Of a stretch of 64,000 nucleotides of DNA, positions 45,070-54,969 are shown one piece after another (the stretch's first letter is position 1; each line of letters opens with the position of its first letter). A program made the translations under genes and the position numbers. The stretch covers positions 8,446,501 through 8,510,500 of the forward strand of contig JARFIW010001215.1 of the NCBI GenBank assembly GCA_036346225.1, written 5' to 3'. Source of the DNA: Platerodrilus igneus. Its lineage: Eukaryota; Arthropoda; Insecta; Coleoptera; Lycidae. The notes under the pieces were generated by a model, which ran no database searches, was not told the origin of the DNA, and saw nothing but the letters and a program-made list of their open reading frames with translations.

Positions 45070-46060
45070 ATAGACGCTACCATGTCAACACCAGAGGTTG
45101 ATTGAAAAGTGGATAATCGGAGTGTAGAGAAAGAAAAAGTAAAATAGGACATCTCAACTTTTCGGCCATTGCTCAATTGGGAAGTGGCTAAGCGGGTTGG
45201 CGATGAAGAGGAGGTAAAACGGGCTATCTCAACCTTCCAATCACGACATCTTTCGCATCCTACTTCAGTGAGGTCTGTTGGCGTTACCTCCACGGTGAGG
45301 CTCTTTAGATATTATACTGCTTTTAGATATATTCCTAAAAGTTTGGGAAGGCTCAGAGTAGTTGTTATTCATAAACTAGGACAGAGCGGATATTGTCAGG
45401 CCAAATTCTATCATCGGACCAGTTAAACATCGATCTTGTTTAAGACTTATGAAAATATTTTGTGAGACTGATAAGAGAGAGGGATATTGCAGTTCTATCC
45501 CCTTCATTCAAATTAACATGTTTATAAGAGCAACAAACAGTCTGCCATAGACGCTGTTGCACGATAGATACAAAATCATCCAGTCTGTTTAAGTGTATAT
45601 TCATTGATATTGAAAGCGCTTTTAGCGAAACCACCTCCGAAAGGATCCAGCGAATCATGTGGGGACATGAAATTGACAACACTCTACGGCAGTTGATCCC
45701 GCAGTTTTCGCTTTGTTGCACGGTAAACGTCTACGGGAAACACCTTTTTAAGCATGACTGTCCTCAGGAAGACGTCTTGTTACCGCTACTGTAGAATTTA
45801 ATACTTGACAACCTTTTCATCGCATTAATGAGAGTAGTTTCTATATGGCGCAGATGACAGACCAAATCACCCTGGTGGTGGCAAATATGAGCAAGTACTA
45901 TATAATCTGATGCAAACAGTACTAAAGCTAGGAAAATTCATCGGCTATTTATTATCCGGAACAAAACGGAACGCATTTTGTTTAAGAATAAAAAGACGTA
46001 ACCGTTAAGTAGATTACTATTATCAAATTCCTGTCCCTCGCAGAAGAAGTCTAGTTGAGC
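45070..46060. other. Intronic sequence, no identified feature
   Basis: No supportable gene. The minus-strand frame 45440-45721 (93 codons, ends ALSISMNIHLNRLDDF...) is not recognised. Confidence 0.4.
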
Positions 46061-46066
46061 ATAATA

Positions 46067-47375
46067 CAGTATTGCCCGAAATAAACAGTACTGAAACTAA
46101 GTTGGCGGTGTTTTTATGCGTGCGCTGTCACACTCAAGTTAGCTAGTATAGACCTGTCAAGTAAACCTCAAACAAGTAATTAGTAGGGCCTAATTGTTAA
46201 AAATGGTGTTAAGTACAGAGGAGAAAGTGTTTCTGGTAGAGCATTATTTTCGTTCATACGGAATCGGCCGACGTAATGGTGCAAGTTTGCTATACGTGTC
46301 TGATCAATTCACACAAAGGTTTAATAAACGTTCTCCAAGTAATGCTGTAATTTTGAAGGTTATTGAAAAGTTTAGAAATACAGGTAGTGTATTGTGCCAA
46401 CGAAAAGGAAACTCGGGCGTCCCAGGACAGTTAACAACAACAATAACCATGAACGTGTTTTTGAGCAAATCTTAGAAAATCCGAAAGTCAGCCGGGCAAG
46501 GACAGCGTTACAACTTGATTTAAAAGAACTTCCTTTCAAAGAATCCTGAAGGAGCTGGGTACATTTTCGTATGTGATTCAGGTACATCAACAACTACATC
46601 CTCGGATTATCGCAGTAGAGTGGAATATTGCGCCAGAATTCTCGCGTTACAGTATGAAAATCCTGAATTTTGAAAAATGTTTGGTTTTCAGACGAAGCAC
46701 ATTTTCACTTGTCAGGCTATGTGAATCGTCGCACAAATCGATTTCTGGGCTTTGCCAGACCCGATGAGGTTCAAGAGGTTCCTTTACATAGTGAAAAAGT
46801 GAGTGTCTGGTGTGCTGTTTCCGGACACGGAATCATTGGTCCGTACTTTATCGAAGAGAATGGTAGGCAAGTCACACTTAATCAACAGAGGTACAGACAA
46901 ATTTTAACACGATTTATCCCTGATCTACGTCAATTCTGTCGTGCACGTAACTTGGCATTTCGAAACCAATTTTTTCAGCAGGACGGGGCAACTTGCCATA
47001 CTGCTGCCGCAATTCGTCAATTTCTTCAAGAACATTTTCCAAGCAAATTCATATCACGATTTACTGACTTCCTTATCCTTCACATTCTCCAGACCTCACA
47101 CCTCCAGACGCATACATTTGGGGCATGGCTAAAATGCCGTTTTCAAACGGGCACCACAAACCATCGATGAATTAAAGGATGCCGTTAGAGTCTTCTTCGC
47201 AGCCCTGAGACAACCCTTATTCAATAACATGACCAGAAACCTAGAACATCGTTATGAAGTCTGTCTCGAACGAGGAGGTGCACATTTAGAACATATAATA
47301 AAGTGTCGATAATATGTATTTTTTAAATATACAAAACAATTACAATTTCAGTACTGTTTATTTCGGGCAATACTG
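46067..47375 (+). mobile_element. Tc1/mariner-superfamily transposon (DUF4817 type), 1309 bp
   Basis: Perfect 30-bp terminal inverted repeats at 46067-46096 and 47346-47375 start CAGTATTGCCCGAAATAAAC. TA duplications lie at 46065-46066 and 47376-47377. The identity of the ends suggests recent mobility even though the transposase is broken. Confidence 0.95.
46203..47310 (+). pseudogene. Transposase of the DUF4817 / Tc1-mariner type, frameshifted
   Basis: From the ATG at 46203 the first part gives MVLSTEEKVFLVEHYFRSYG, a helix-turn-helix region, and KFRNTGSVLCQRKGNSGVPG. It shifts frame near 46440 (ERVFEQILENPKVSRARTAL) and again near 46520 and 46670. The catalytic part at 46670-47080 has VWFSDEAHFHLSGYVNRRTN (first aspartate), LHSEKVSVWCAVSGHGIIGP, and FFQQDGATCHTAAAIRQFLQ (second aspartate), followed in a shifted frame by the FFLWG-like and C-terminal blocks, with NMTRNLEHRYEVCLERGGAH near 47255. 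It moved the element by cut and paste at TA; four or so shifts inactivate this copy. Confidence 0.88.
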
Positions 47376-47514
47376 TACTTGACAAGAAGCTGAATTGCAG
47401 GCTAAATATCTATAAGCAAAAGTTAAAAAGCAAGCGCTGCAAAGTCTGAGGGACTTTCAAACAACGGAGGCGATAGAAAACGCATTGTATCCAGAGACCA
47501 AGCGGTGCGCGAAT

Positions 47515-47872
47515 GCTGAGCGGCTTCGTGGATCAGACAGGTTGCATATGACTGCTAATCCCAAGGTCCCGGGCTCGATTTCCGACACGGAACGCTTGAA
47601 AAATGTTAGGCGAGTAATTAGTCCACGTTCGTATGAGAGGTAAAATGTAGGTCCCGTGTGTGAGTGTTGTCACGCAGGTTAAAGATTCCTAGCTTGCTTA
47701 GAATAGCAAGGGTTCGGCAAAATTCAAAATCTCCAGGTAAAGAAAACTCGCATCCTAGCCCATGTAGTAACTTCGGTTGGAGAATTGGAAAGTTAAATGT
47801 GGTGTGCGTGAACGCTGCCAATCTAATACCTTCGGCTGGAAAATTGAAAGTGAAATGTAGTGTGCGCGAACG
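47515..47872 (+). mobile_element. tRNA-derived SINE, double-tail form (copy 9)
   Basis: The head is degraded at the A box, and the B box is altered (GGGCTCGATTTCC). After the normal tail (CCCATGTAGTAACTTCGG) the tail is repeated about 55 bases later (GCCAATCTAATACCTTCGGC) with TAGTGTGCGCGAACGCT behind it. Confidence 0.8.
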
Positions 47873-48125
47873 CTACCTTTAGGAAAATGGCCAAGACGTA
47901 TGGAAAAAACCCATTTTTCATCTATCTCAACTTCTTTTCCTGCAACTATGATCTGTTGATGACAGCATCGCCGGCGTAATAAAATCCATACATACAAGCA
48001 GGGACAGTATATGAATAAGATGGCTCTAAAAGTAACGTTAAGGCTGTGCTTTAAGGATATTTAGACTAACAACGGAGGCGACAGAGAACGCATTGTATTC
48101 GGAGACCAAGCGGTGAGTGAATGCT

Positions 48126-48478
48126 GGGCGGTTCCGTGGATAAGACAGGTTGCGCATGACTGCTAATCCCAAGCTCCCGAGCTCGGTTCCCAACACGGAA
48201 CGCTTGAAAAATGTTAGGCGAGTAATTAGTCCTCGTTCGGATGAGAGGTAAAATGTCGGTTCCGCGTGTGAGTGTTGTCACGCAGGTTAAAGATCCCTAC
48301 CTTACTTGGAATAGCAAGGGTTTGGCAAAATTCAAAATTTCTAGGTAAAGAAAACTCGCTTCCTGGCCCATGTAGTACCTTCAGTTGGAAACTAGGCAAG
48401 TTAAATGTAGTGTGCGTGAACGCTGCCAATGTAGTACCTTCGGGTGGAAAATTGAAAGTCAAATGTAGTGTGCGCGAA
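48126..48478 (+). mobile_element. tRNA-derived SINE, double-tail form (copy 10)
   Basis: The same double-tail structure as copy 9: tail at about 48360-48400 (CCCATGTAGTACCTTCAGTT) and again at about 48425-48465 (GCCAATGTAGTACCTTCGGG). It arose with copy 9 by the segmental duplication. Confidence 0.8.
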
Positions 48479-48480
48479 CA

Positions 48481-48690
48481 CTACCCTTGGGGAAATGGTG
48501 AAGATATATGGAAAAAAACCCGTTTTTCATCTACCTTAACTTCTTTTCCTGCAACTATTATCTGTGGGCTAAGTAAAAATTCGTGTTCATTATTTTTAAT
48601 AACACCTGTTATTAAAAATAATGAACACGAATAAGGTAGATGAAAAACGGGTTTTTTCCATATATCTTCACCATTTCCCCAAGGGTAGCG
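48481..48690. repeat. Snap-back inverted repeat (hairpin)
   Basis: The inner arms ATTCGTGTTCATTATTTTTA (plus five bases) at 48579-48603 and 48608-48632 are perfect 25-bp inverted copies around a 4-base spacer. Outer arms at 48481-48537 and 48633-48690 are near-perfect inverted copies of the end of the second duplication unit. The left arm has 41 bases (48538-48578) that the right arm lacks. Confidence 0.9.
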
Positions 48691-48699
48691 TTAGTACCA

Positions 48700-50200
48700 C
48701 CTAAACTAATTGAACATTTTTGTGTTATAGATTCATCGTAGTCCGCTCCCTTAGAGTTAAAAAAATGAGCATTTGAAGTTCGGCAGCACGTTACTTCAAT
48801 TAGGGTTTTCTTGGTAGAAATAATCAAACGAACCATGTTGATTTCAGTTTTTGGTGGTTGTGGAACTATTGAAAAATGAAATTTGATTTTAAGCAAAATG
48901 TGATTGTGCAAGGTTTCCCCAACGTATCGGCCAATCACCGCCCACTGGTCACTTTACTAAATTGGTAAACTCTAGAAAAACACAAGCAAGCTCATGCAGG
49001 AATTCGTTTTCAATACTTTTGGTAAAACTTGTAAGTACACGAAGATGTATTCATTGTCCCAATTTGATAGCGAGCAAATTCTGTTTCAAACTTCTCTGTA
49101 TGCCACAATCTAAAACACAACATACCACCCCCTTTAATAAGTTCTGACTGATGCAAAGGCAAAACTGTCATTTTCGGCTGAGCAAAAACTATTCTCATTA
49201 CTTGTTGTTTAATTGTGACACTACGTAAGCATACCAACCTCTTTTTGGCTTTGAGGTCGTTCTAATAATCTAAGTTTCCACTTTAGAAAATTGAAAACGC
49301 GTAACGATGCTCCAAACTCCTCTGTAGATCATCAGCGGCAAGATACAAACTACCGTGCACACTTCATAGAAGCAGGTTCAAATGAGAACAATCAAGTTGG
49401 GCAGCTCCTCTATCAGCTACTTTCATTTCTTTCTTTTGCTGACCCTTCTGTACTCCAGAAAAATCATTCCTATTGCCTCGTAAATGCATTAGAACTTCAT
49501 TTCCAAAAAAAGTTTTCAAAAAACACAAAGCATTTATTCACTGGACAAAGTCAAAAGTTGATGTGAAACCCGTAAATTACGTTTGTAAACACTTTTGCAC
49601 CGATAAAATTGTTCATCTGGAACAACAACAAACAAGACGATAAACACAATTAAAATTATTACAATTTAGCACCAGAATTAAACAAATTACTGTAAGTAAA
49701 TGTATATAATTGCAGTTGAAGTTATTTCAGAAGAAACACGCACATGCTTCACAAAACGTTAATTAAAGTATGTTTTTCCAGTTATGTAATTGAGCTGCAA
49801 TTGCCATACAACAATTTTGCAGAATTCTTAAATTGTATAAGTAATACTGGCGCCTTAACATTTCACTGTAAATTGATGTCTATAATATATGTGCAAAATT
49901 CCAGACGTAAGCAACTGTATTTTCTCTCATCTCAATTCAAACCTAGAGAAATAATATAAACTGAGTAAAGAGCAGGTCAAAGTATGTCAAAGTATCAATT
50001 GTTAAGATTTTTACCATCTGCATGAACGTTTTTTTAAAAATTAAAGTAGGAAATTATCAACGATAGTTAAGTAAATTTAAATGATCTCTTTGAGAGATGT
50101 CTTAGTGAAAATAATAACTGGTCAGGTTCCTCTTTTTCAGCTATACTTTGCCCTCCCGTTGCAAATCTGCCAGTTTCTCTAGTGAAAACCAGCATGACTG
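48700..50200. other. AT-rich intronic sequence, no identified feature
   Basis: Open frames at 48612-48938 (minus) and 49291-49566 (plus) are not recognised and lack start or splice support. Confidence 0.4.
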
Positions 50201-50219
50201 GCCACGGAAGAAAGATCAA

Positions 50220-51370
50220 CTCTTCCTGTGTCAAGCTGCATGAGTCCAGAATCCTGTCTTAATCTCATAAACCTTCGCACTCTCCGATGTAGGGGGCAAC
50301 ACTTTCCTTTTGCCTTTCACAGATTGGGCACCTAGATTCTGCTTCGATACCCAGCAGGGTAAGGTGTTTCTGTAACCTGCAATGGATAGGATTCCCACCA
50401 ACAGGTTCAGTGTTCTCCTATCTTTATTTAATAGCCATGTCGTTCTTGACTCTTCTGATCCGGCTATCACTATCTTTGGCTACCTACAGCCCCACCTCCT
50501 TTTCACTCCTTTTTCCATCTCTTCCACGTCCAAAATTTTCATTTAGACGCCACCGATTTCTTCGTTAAACCTATGTACGGTTCAGGCCCTAAGTAAAGGG
50601 TTCCTGCCCCTTGTTTAGCTAATCCATGAGCTTCCTCGTTTCCTTGCGCACCGTGGTGTCCTGGAACTCAGAAGATCTGGACTTCTTTCTGGCTGATTAA
50701 TTCCTCCAGTGCGTCTCTGCACTTCTGAACCAGTGGGCATCTGATCCTGGGGGAGCAGATTACTTGGAGTGCTGCTTGCTTATCTGATCAGATAACCCTG
50801 TGCTCTTCTACCTCTCTAATCTCCTGGCTTTCGGCCACGTATAATATTGCGCATCTCTTTGCCTTAAAGATTGTTGTATATCAGCCTAAAGAAAAACTCC
50901 AATGACTTCCACTATTATCCAGAAATACCCCTGCCCCGGAAGTCCTATACCACCTATTCGTGACCGTCCCGGGGGAATGTAATCTCATTTTGTTCCCATT
51001 TTGCCTTAAAAAGATTGCGAGTGAATTACTTTGGTAATCTTAATCTATCATCTGCTTTCTCCACTTGGACGGCGGAAATGGGTAGTTTCCTTTCCGCTAT
51101 ACTAGTGACTTTAGGATGTCCCAGTACCCCCCTTGCTCTGCCACCAGCCAGTATCTTGCATTCTGAGACACGTCGTCAGAGCTTCCCTCTGGATCCAGAT
51201 GGGGAGAGCTGAGAACCCTAGTAAAACTTCGAAAGCTTTGGTAGCTGTTGTTCTCATTGCTCCAGAGATTCTCCGACAGGCTAGCCTTTGGATTCTGGAC
51301 AGCCCGAGAGAGACACTGACAAAACTGATGATCAATGAACAATACTGTTCAATTTTGTCTGCAAATTAAT
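50220..51370 (-). pseudogene. R1/I-type LINE: reverse transcriptase end, RNase H, 3' coding tail
   Basis: On the minus strand the frames near 51335-51097 give QRLACRRISGAMRTTATKAF, then EVLLGFSALPIWIQREALTT and CLRMQDTGWW, the thumb/post-reverse-transcriptase region of R1- or I-like LINEs. At about 50760-50600 an RNase H domain is seen: CRDALEELISQKEVQIF, then VPGHHGAQGNEEAHGLAKQG with the conserved H, N and E/D positions. The frame 50470-50231 carries ESRTTWLLNKDRRTLNLLVG and ESAKVYEIKTGFW, the C-terminal tail with its former cysteine cluster. Many stops and shifts; the 5' parts are missing. Confidence 0.78.
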
Positions 51371-51399
51371 AACCACATCGAAACGCATTGTGAACGGCT

Positions 51400-52765
51400 C
51401 AAAAGTTCCACCAAGGCATTGCTGAGACTAACATGGTATAAAAGGAGGAAGGGAGGAGATGACATAGTGACAATAGAGTAGTAAGACCGATTTTTAAAAC
51501 ATTTTCATTCAAACTAAATTATAAATGCAAGTTGTCCCGCTACACAGCACCTGAAATGTTGATTTCAGTCTTCATTACGGCGCAAGAGATCAGAAGAAAA
51601 CTTGAGCCCATCGACTAAGGTTAATGGCATTCTTTACGGCAGTTTTTGACCTCAGGAAGTGAAAAAAATTGCATCAATTAGGTCTGGTAAATGATACAGT
51701 TGATAAACCGCGAAAATATCTTTACATGCCAAAACTTCAATGAGGGAGGGCAGTGTGGCAAAAGTGCGCGTCAAAATCTGACGAACCGAGGCATTGTTCA
51801 AATTAAACTCTTCCCCAATCATTCATGTTGTTAAGCGACGTTCAAGATTTCGGATTCTGCAAATAAGTTCTTCTACTGCAGCGTTCGTCATCTAACCTTC
51901 CTAAAATATCCTAAACCAGAAGAATGGAAAAACATTCTTATAGGACTGATGAAGTTTTGCACAAAGTTTAACTCGTGAAGCGAAACATTATGGCACTGTT
52001 TTTCAAACACACTGAAAAAACAAGTAAACCTAAAATTTGAAACGTATCAGATTGTGACACAAACATTCAAACTACCACCAAAGGCGCAAGGATTGTTGAC
52101 CTACCTCCCTGCTAAAGAATAGCGTATCGTGTGAAAAGTTCGATCTCCACTCCTACTTCTATCTTTATACATTTTGTATTCAGACGACGCTGATCGGTAT
52201 ATTCTTTTATACATTGTTCACTGCAAAGACAAGAACAAGCTCTAGAATAAATAGAAGGCGCTAATCTCTACACGTGAAGCATTGTAGTTCAAACCAGTTC
52301 AAAATTTGTTTTTTCTTTTATTGTTTTAAACAACACATTGGCCAAGACCTAGTTTATACATTCTAGATACGCATACATGAATTCCTAGGTAGGATGTGCT
52401 TGTTTTTTAGATCTTCTTTTATTCCACGATCTCTTTCTTGCCTTCTATGGTCTATTGCTTCATGCTGATTTGATAAAGTTGTGTAACCTATCATGTTTTG
52501 TAACCTACCACCTCCAAAAATGGGGTCAATCTTGCACTAAACAAACTTCTCTACTAGACTAGTGGTAAAAGTCGAAGACGTTTATCGATGAAAAACTACT
52601 ACACATTTGACTTTCCTCCAAAGGGACGCCTAATTATTTCGGAAAACAATATTTTCCAGGAAGAGGATCAAAATAGTCTATGGCTATGCATTTAGTTCTG
52701 CGATCTAAGATCATTTTAGTCTCATAGTAAATAGAATAATGTAGGAAAGGAAGACGGCTAATTGG
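51400..52765. other. AT-rich intronic sequence, no identified feature
   Basis: No supportable gene, RNA or repeat was seen. Confidence 0.45.
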
Positions 52766-52769
52766 AGTC

Positions 52770-53368
52770 TGTTACATTCCAAATTTGGAAATGTGAACTT
52801 TGAAATTTGTGAGTAAATTCCCGCCATTATTTTAAAATAAACCTGTTAATTTCCGCCAGTCCGGTTAGTTGCGTCGGCGCAAAAGAATGCGCAGGCGCGG
52901 AGTGAGTGGGCAAGTGCGCGGCGTGACACGACATTATTAGCCACGAGACGTCGAACGGTAACGTTTACCTGTGTCGTGTTTTTTTGTCTTTTCTGTTTTT
53001 TAGAATGTAGGTTCCTCCTTATCTTGCCTTATCGTTCCTTACCTGATTGCTCCTATCGTACCGCTACGAACGACGAAAGAGGAAAACGAATAAATTTGGA
53101 TTCAACAATGGCGTGACGCAGCCCACCCTAAAACAACAACAAGGAGATGCCCTGAGATAAAACTGCAAGGCGCGTTTTAAGCGAGTACTTTGCTTTATTT
53201 TTGTGTTAAAATAAAAATTGTATCATCGTAAACGTGTTTGGTATTTGATACAATTTGACACGTAATTATGTCATAATATAAACTATTGTGCAATATTGTG
53301 AAACGTGGACCGTATCAGTGTTGCCAAACGTAACAGTGGCGCTAAATACGGACGCGGGAAACGTAACA
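52770..53368 (+). mobile_element. Solo-LTR-like repeat, copy B (599 bp)
   Basis: Aligned throughout with copy A at 9232-10702: TGTTACATTCCAAATTTGG start, AATTCCCGCCATTATTTT, GACGTCGAACGGTAACGTTT, AGAATGTAGG, AATTTGGATTCAAC, and ACAATTTGACACG near the end, finishing ACGTAACA. It lacks the foldback. Where copy A has the U6 segment, this copy has a shorter GGAGATGCCCTGAGATAAAA, then CTGCAAGGCGCG, which may be a decayed U6 piece. No clear target duplication. Confidence 0.6.
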
Positions 53369-53455
53369 ATACGTAACTTCAGGATAAGGATTGGCTCTGT
53401 AGATCGGGGTGCGTCGGGCTTGGTTGGAAAGACGACTTAAGCTCACGTGTCGGGT

Positions 53456-53583
53456 CTGGGCGAGGCGAGGTGACGAGCATTTCGGCGTGAGTCATCAGAT
53501 CCGAGCTCAATCCCGTGGCAGGCCTGGGCGAGACGAAGTGAGGTGACGAGCATTTCGACATGAGTCATCAAATCCGAGCTCGA
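53456..53583. repeat. Two-copy tandem repeat, period about 70 bp
   Basis: GAGGTGACGAGCATTTCG, TGAGTCATCA and ATCCGAGCTC recur in order at 53468-53513 and 53539-53583. The surrounding 53370-53700 is more GC-rich than average and has overlapping minus-strand frames with no recognisable product. Confidence 0.7.
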
Positions 53584-53719
53584 TCCATGCCTTGGTCTCC
53601 AGCGGAACTTCCTTGTTGCAAGACCGCGAAGTAGATTCATGTTTATGTCGGGTGTCCTTTTCTGCTGCCATTCAAGGATTGACTCAACACTTACGTAGAA
53701 CATTGATTTAACCACCCTT

Positions 53720-54765
53720 GTTTAGTTTATCCTTTCAATCCTGTCCAAGTCAATATTTCAATTTTCCCATAAATTATTTAATTTGTAAGGAGTGGAATTA
53801 ATAAACAACCGAAATTGAGGTGAATATCAATTTAAGCATCTTTGAGTGAACGTGCAACCATCAAGAAAATATACCTAGCTTTCTAGTAGTATTTAAATAA
53901 GACAACAAAACGGCAAAATCTTCTTCACTTATTTCGCCATCACTGGAAAAACGCAAACCTCAAAAACAAGTGTTCAAAAAGTTCTCCAAAATGTACCCAA
54001 GACCAATGAAGCACATGGATGTGAGATTTTACAACGCACAATTGCAAAATTGTTCTGTTTACATCACTCACGTATAAGTTGGTCCTTCTTAGTCTAACAT
54101 TCTAACCTATATTGCTTTTTGACTCTAAAACCATCAAATCGCGTTGATCAATCAACAGTTTCAACAACTTAAACATATTTGACAATATTTTTAGGCCACA
54201 ACAAAATTAGAAATTATAATAAAGTGGTGCTTTTGGCAAATCAAAAATCTTTGCCTAAAAAACCAACCGATAGGAATTCACCTGTGGCTTGCACAAGCCT
54301 CTTGAACTCAAAATCTAATGCTAAAGTAATACTATTAAACCATTCAGACAGTGTTAGTAGATAGGTCAGGTACAACAAGCGCAAAATCATTGATATTTAC
54401 ATGTATTTCCCATAAGAAAATCTATGCATTCCATTCGAGGATCAGACGACTTCATCAAGTCGAGTCTATTATTTTTGCTTTAGTAGTAGATGTAGAAAAA
54501 GGGTTTAGAACGCCACCATTCGACTCTTCGAAAAAGAGAAAGTATTAGACTCGTCTTGACGACGTTACGTGATACTCGAATGAACGACTGATGGGTACAA
54601 AAACTTGCAAAATAAACGATTCTGCGCTGGTTCATACCTAATCTAATATAAAGGTAGAGAAATACGTTATGATCAATTTAGATTCCTAGGGCTTAAGTGC
54701 GCATATCCTCAAAATCTCAAACTCAAATTTCTTGAGTAAAGTAAAGATCCATAGGTATTAAAAAA
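53720..54765. other. AT-rich intronic sequence, no identified feature
   Basis: Chance open frames only. Confidence 0.45.
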
Positions 54766-54767
54766 AA

Positions 54768-54770
<3 letters not shown>

Positions 54771-54810
<40 letters not shown>
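54771..54810. repeat. (AT)20 microsatellite
   Basis: Twenty uninterrupted AT units, about 45 bases inside the intron from the kibra exon donor. Confidence 0.98.
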
Positions 54811-54812
<2 letters not shown>

Positions 54813-54854
54813 CAAGTTAAAATAAACAACTCATATGCATTATGAAGTACTTAC

Positions 54855-54964
54855 GGCACATGTGATTTATAAAATAAGGACCTATTTGACCGTCAAAAGC
54901 TTCTTCCCATCCTATTGGTAGTTCATTACCTATACAGTCTGCGAACGTTTGTGGCTTTGTAAAC
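54855..54964 (-). CDS. kibra: kibra (WWC family) exon: linker and first two strands of WW2
   Basis: On the minus strand an acceptor TTGTTTCAG precedes 54964 and a donor GTAAGT follows 54855. The 110-bp exon carries one leading base (phase 1), 36 codons and one trailing base. It encodes [20 protein letters not shown] followed by [23 protein letters not shown] is the linker between the two WW domains in KIBRA/WWC proteins. [10 protein letters not shown]...GPYFINH is the first part of WW2, with the first signature tryptophan; as in other KIBRA proteins, the second tryptophan position of WW2 is not a tryptophan in the next exon (TQLEDPR). The WW domains bind PPxY motifs of Hippo-pathway partners. 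The upstream WW1 exon was not found in 54965-64000. Confidence 0.93.
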
Positions 54965-54969
54965 CTGAA

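Larger units (their letters stand above)
47463..48560 (+). repeat. Tandem segmental duplication, period about 608 bp, carrying SINE copies
   Basis: CAACGGAGGCGA begins both units (about 47463 and 48071). Each contains AACGCATTGTAT, CCAAGCGGTG, a SINE with duplicated tail, the phrase GGAAAAAACCC and TCATCTA, and ACTTCTTTTCCTGCAACTAT. The unit includes sequence on both sides of the SINE, so the block, not just the SINE, was duplicated. Confidence 0.85.
37972..54854 (-). other. kibra: kibra intron within the WW2 domain (16,883 bp)
   Basis: The donor (GTAAGT at 54854-54849) and acceptor (CAG at 37974-37972) are read on the minus strand. Phase 1 on both sides restores NHMCQSTQLEDPR. The intron contains the satellite array, SINEs, a DNA transposon, LINE and LTR-like repeats listed separately. 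An (AT)20 microsatellite lies about 45 bases inside the donor. Confidence 0.85.
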
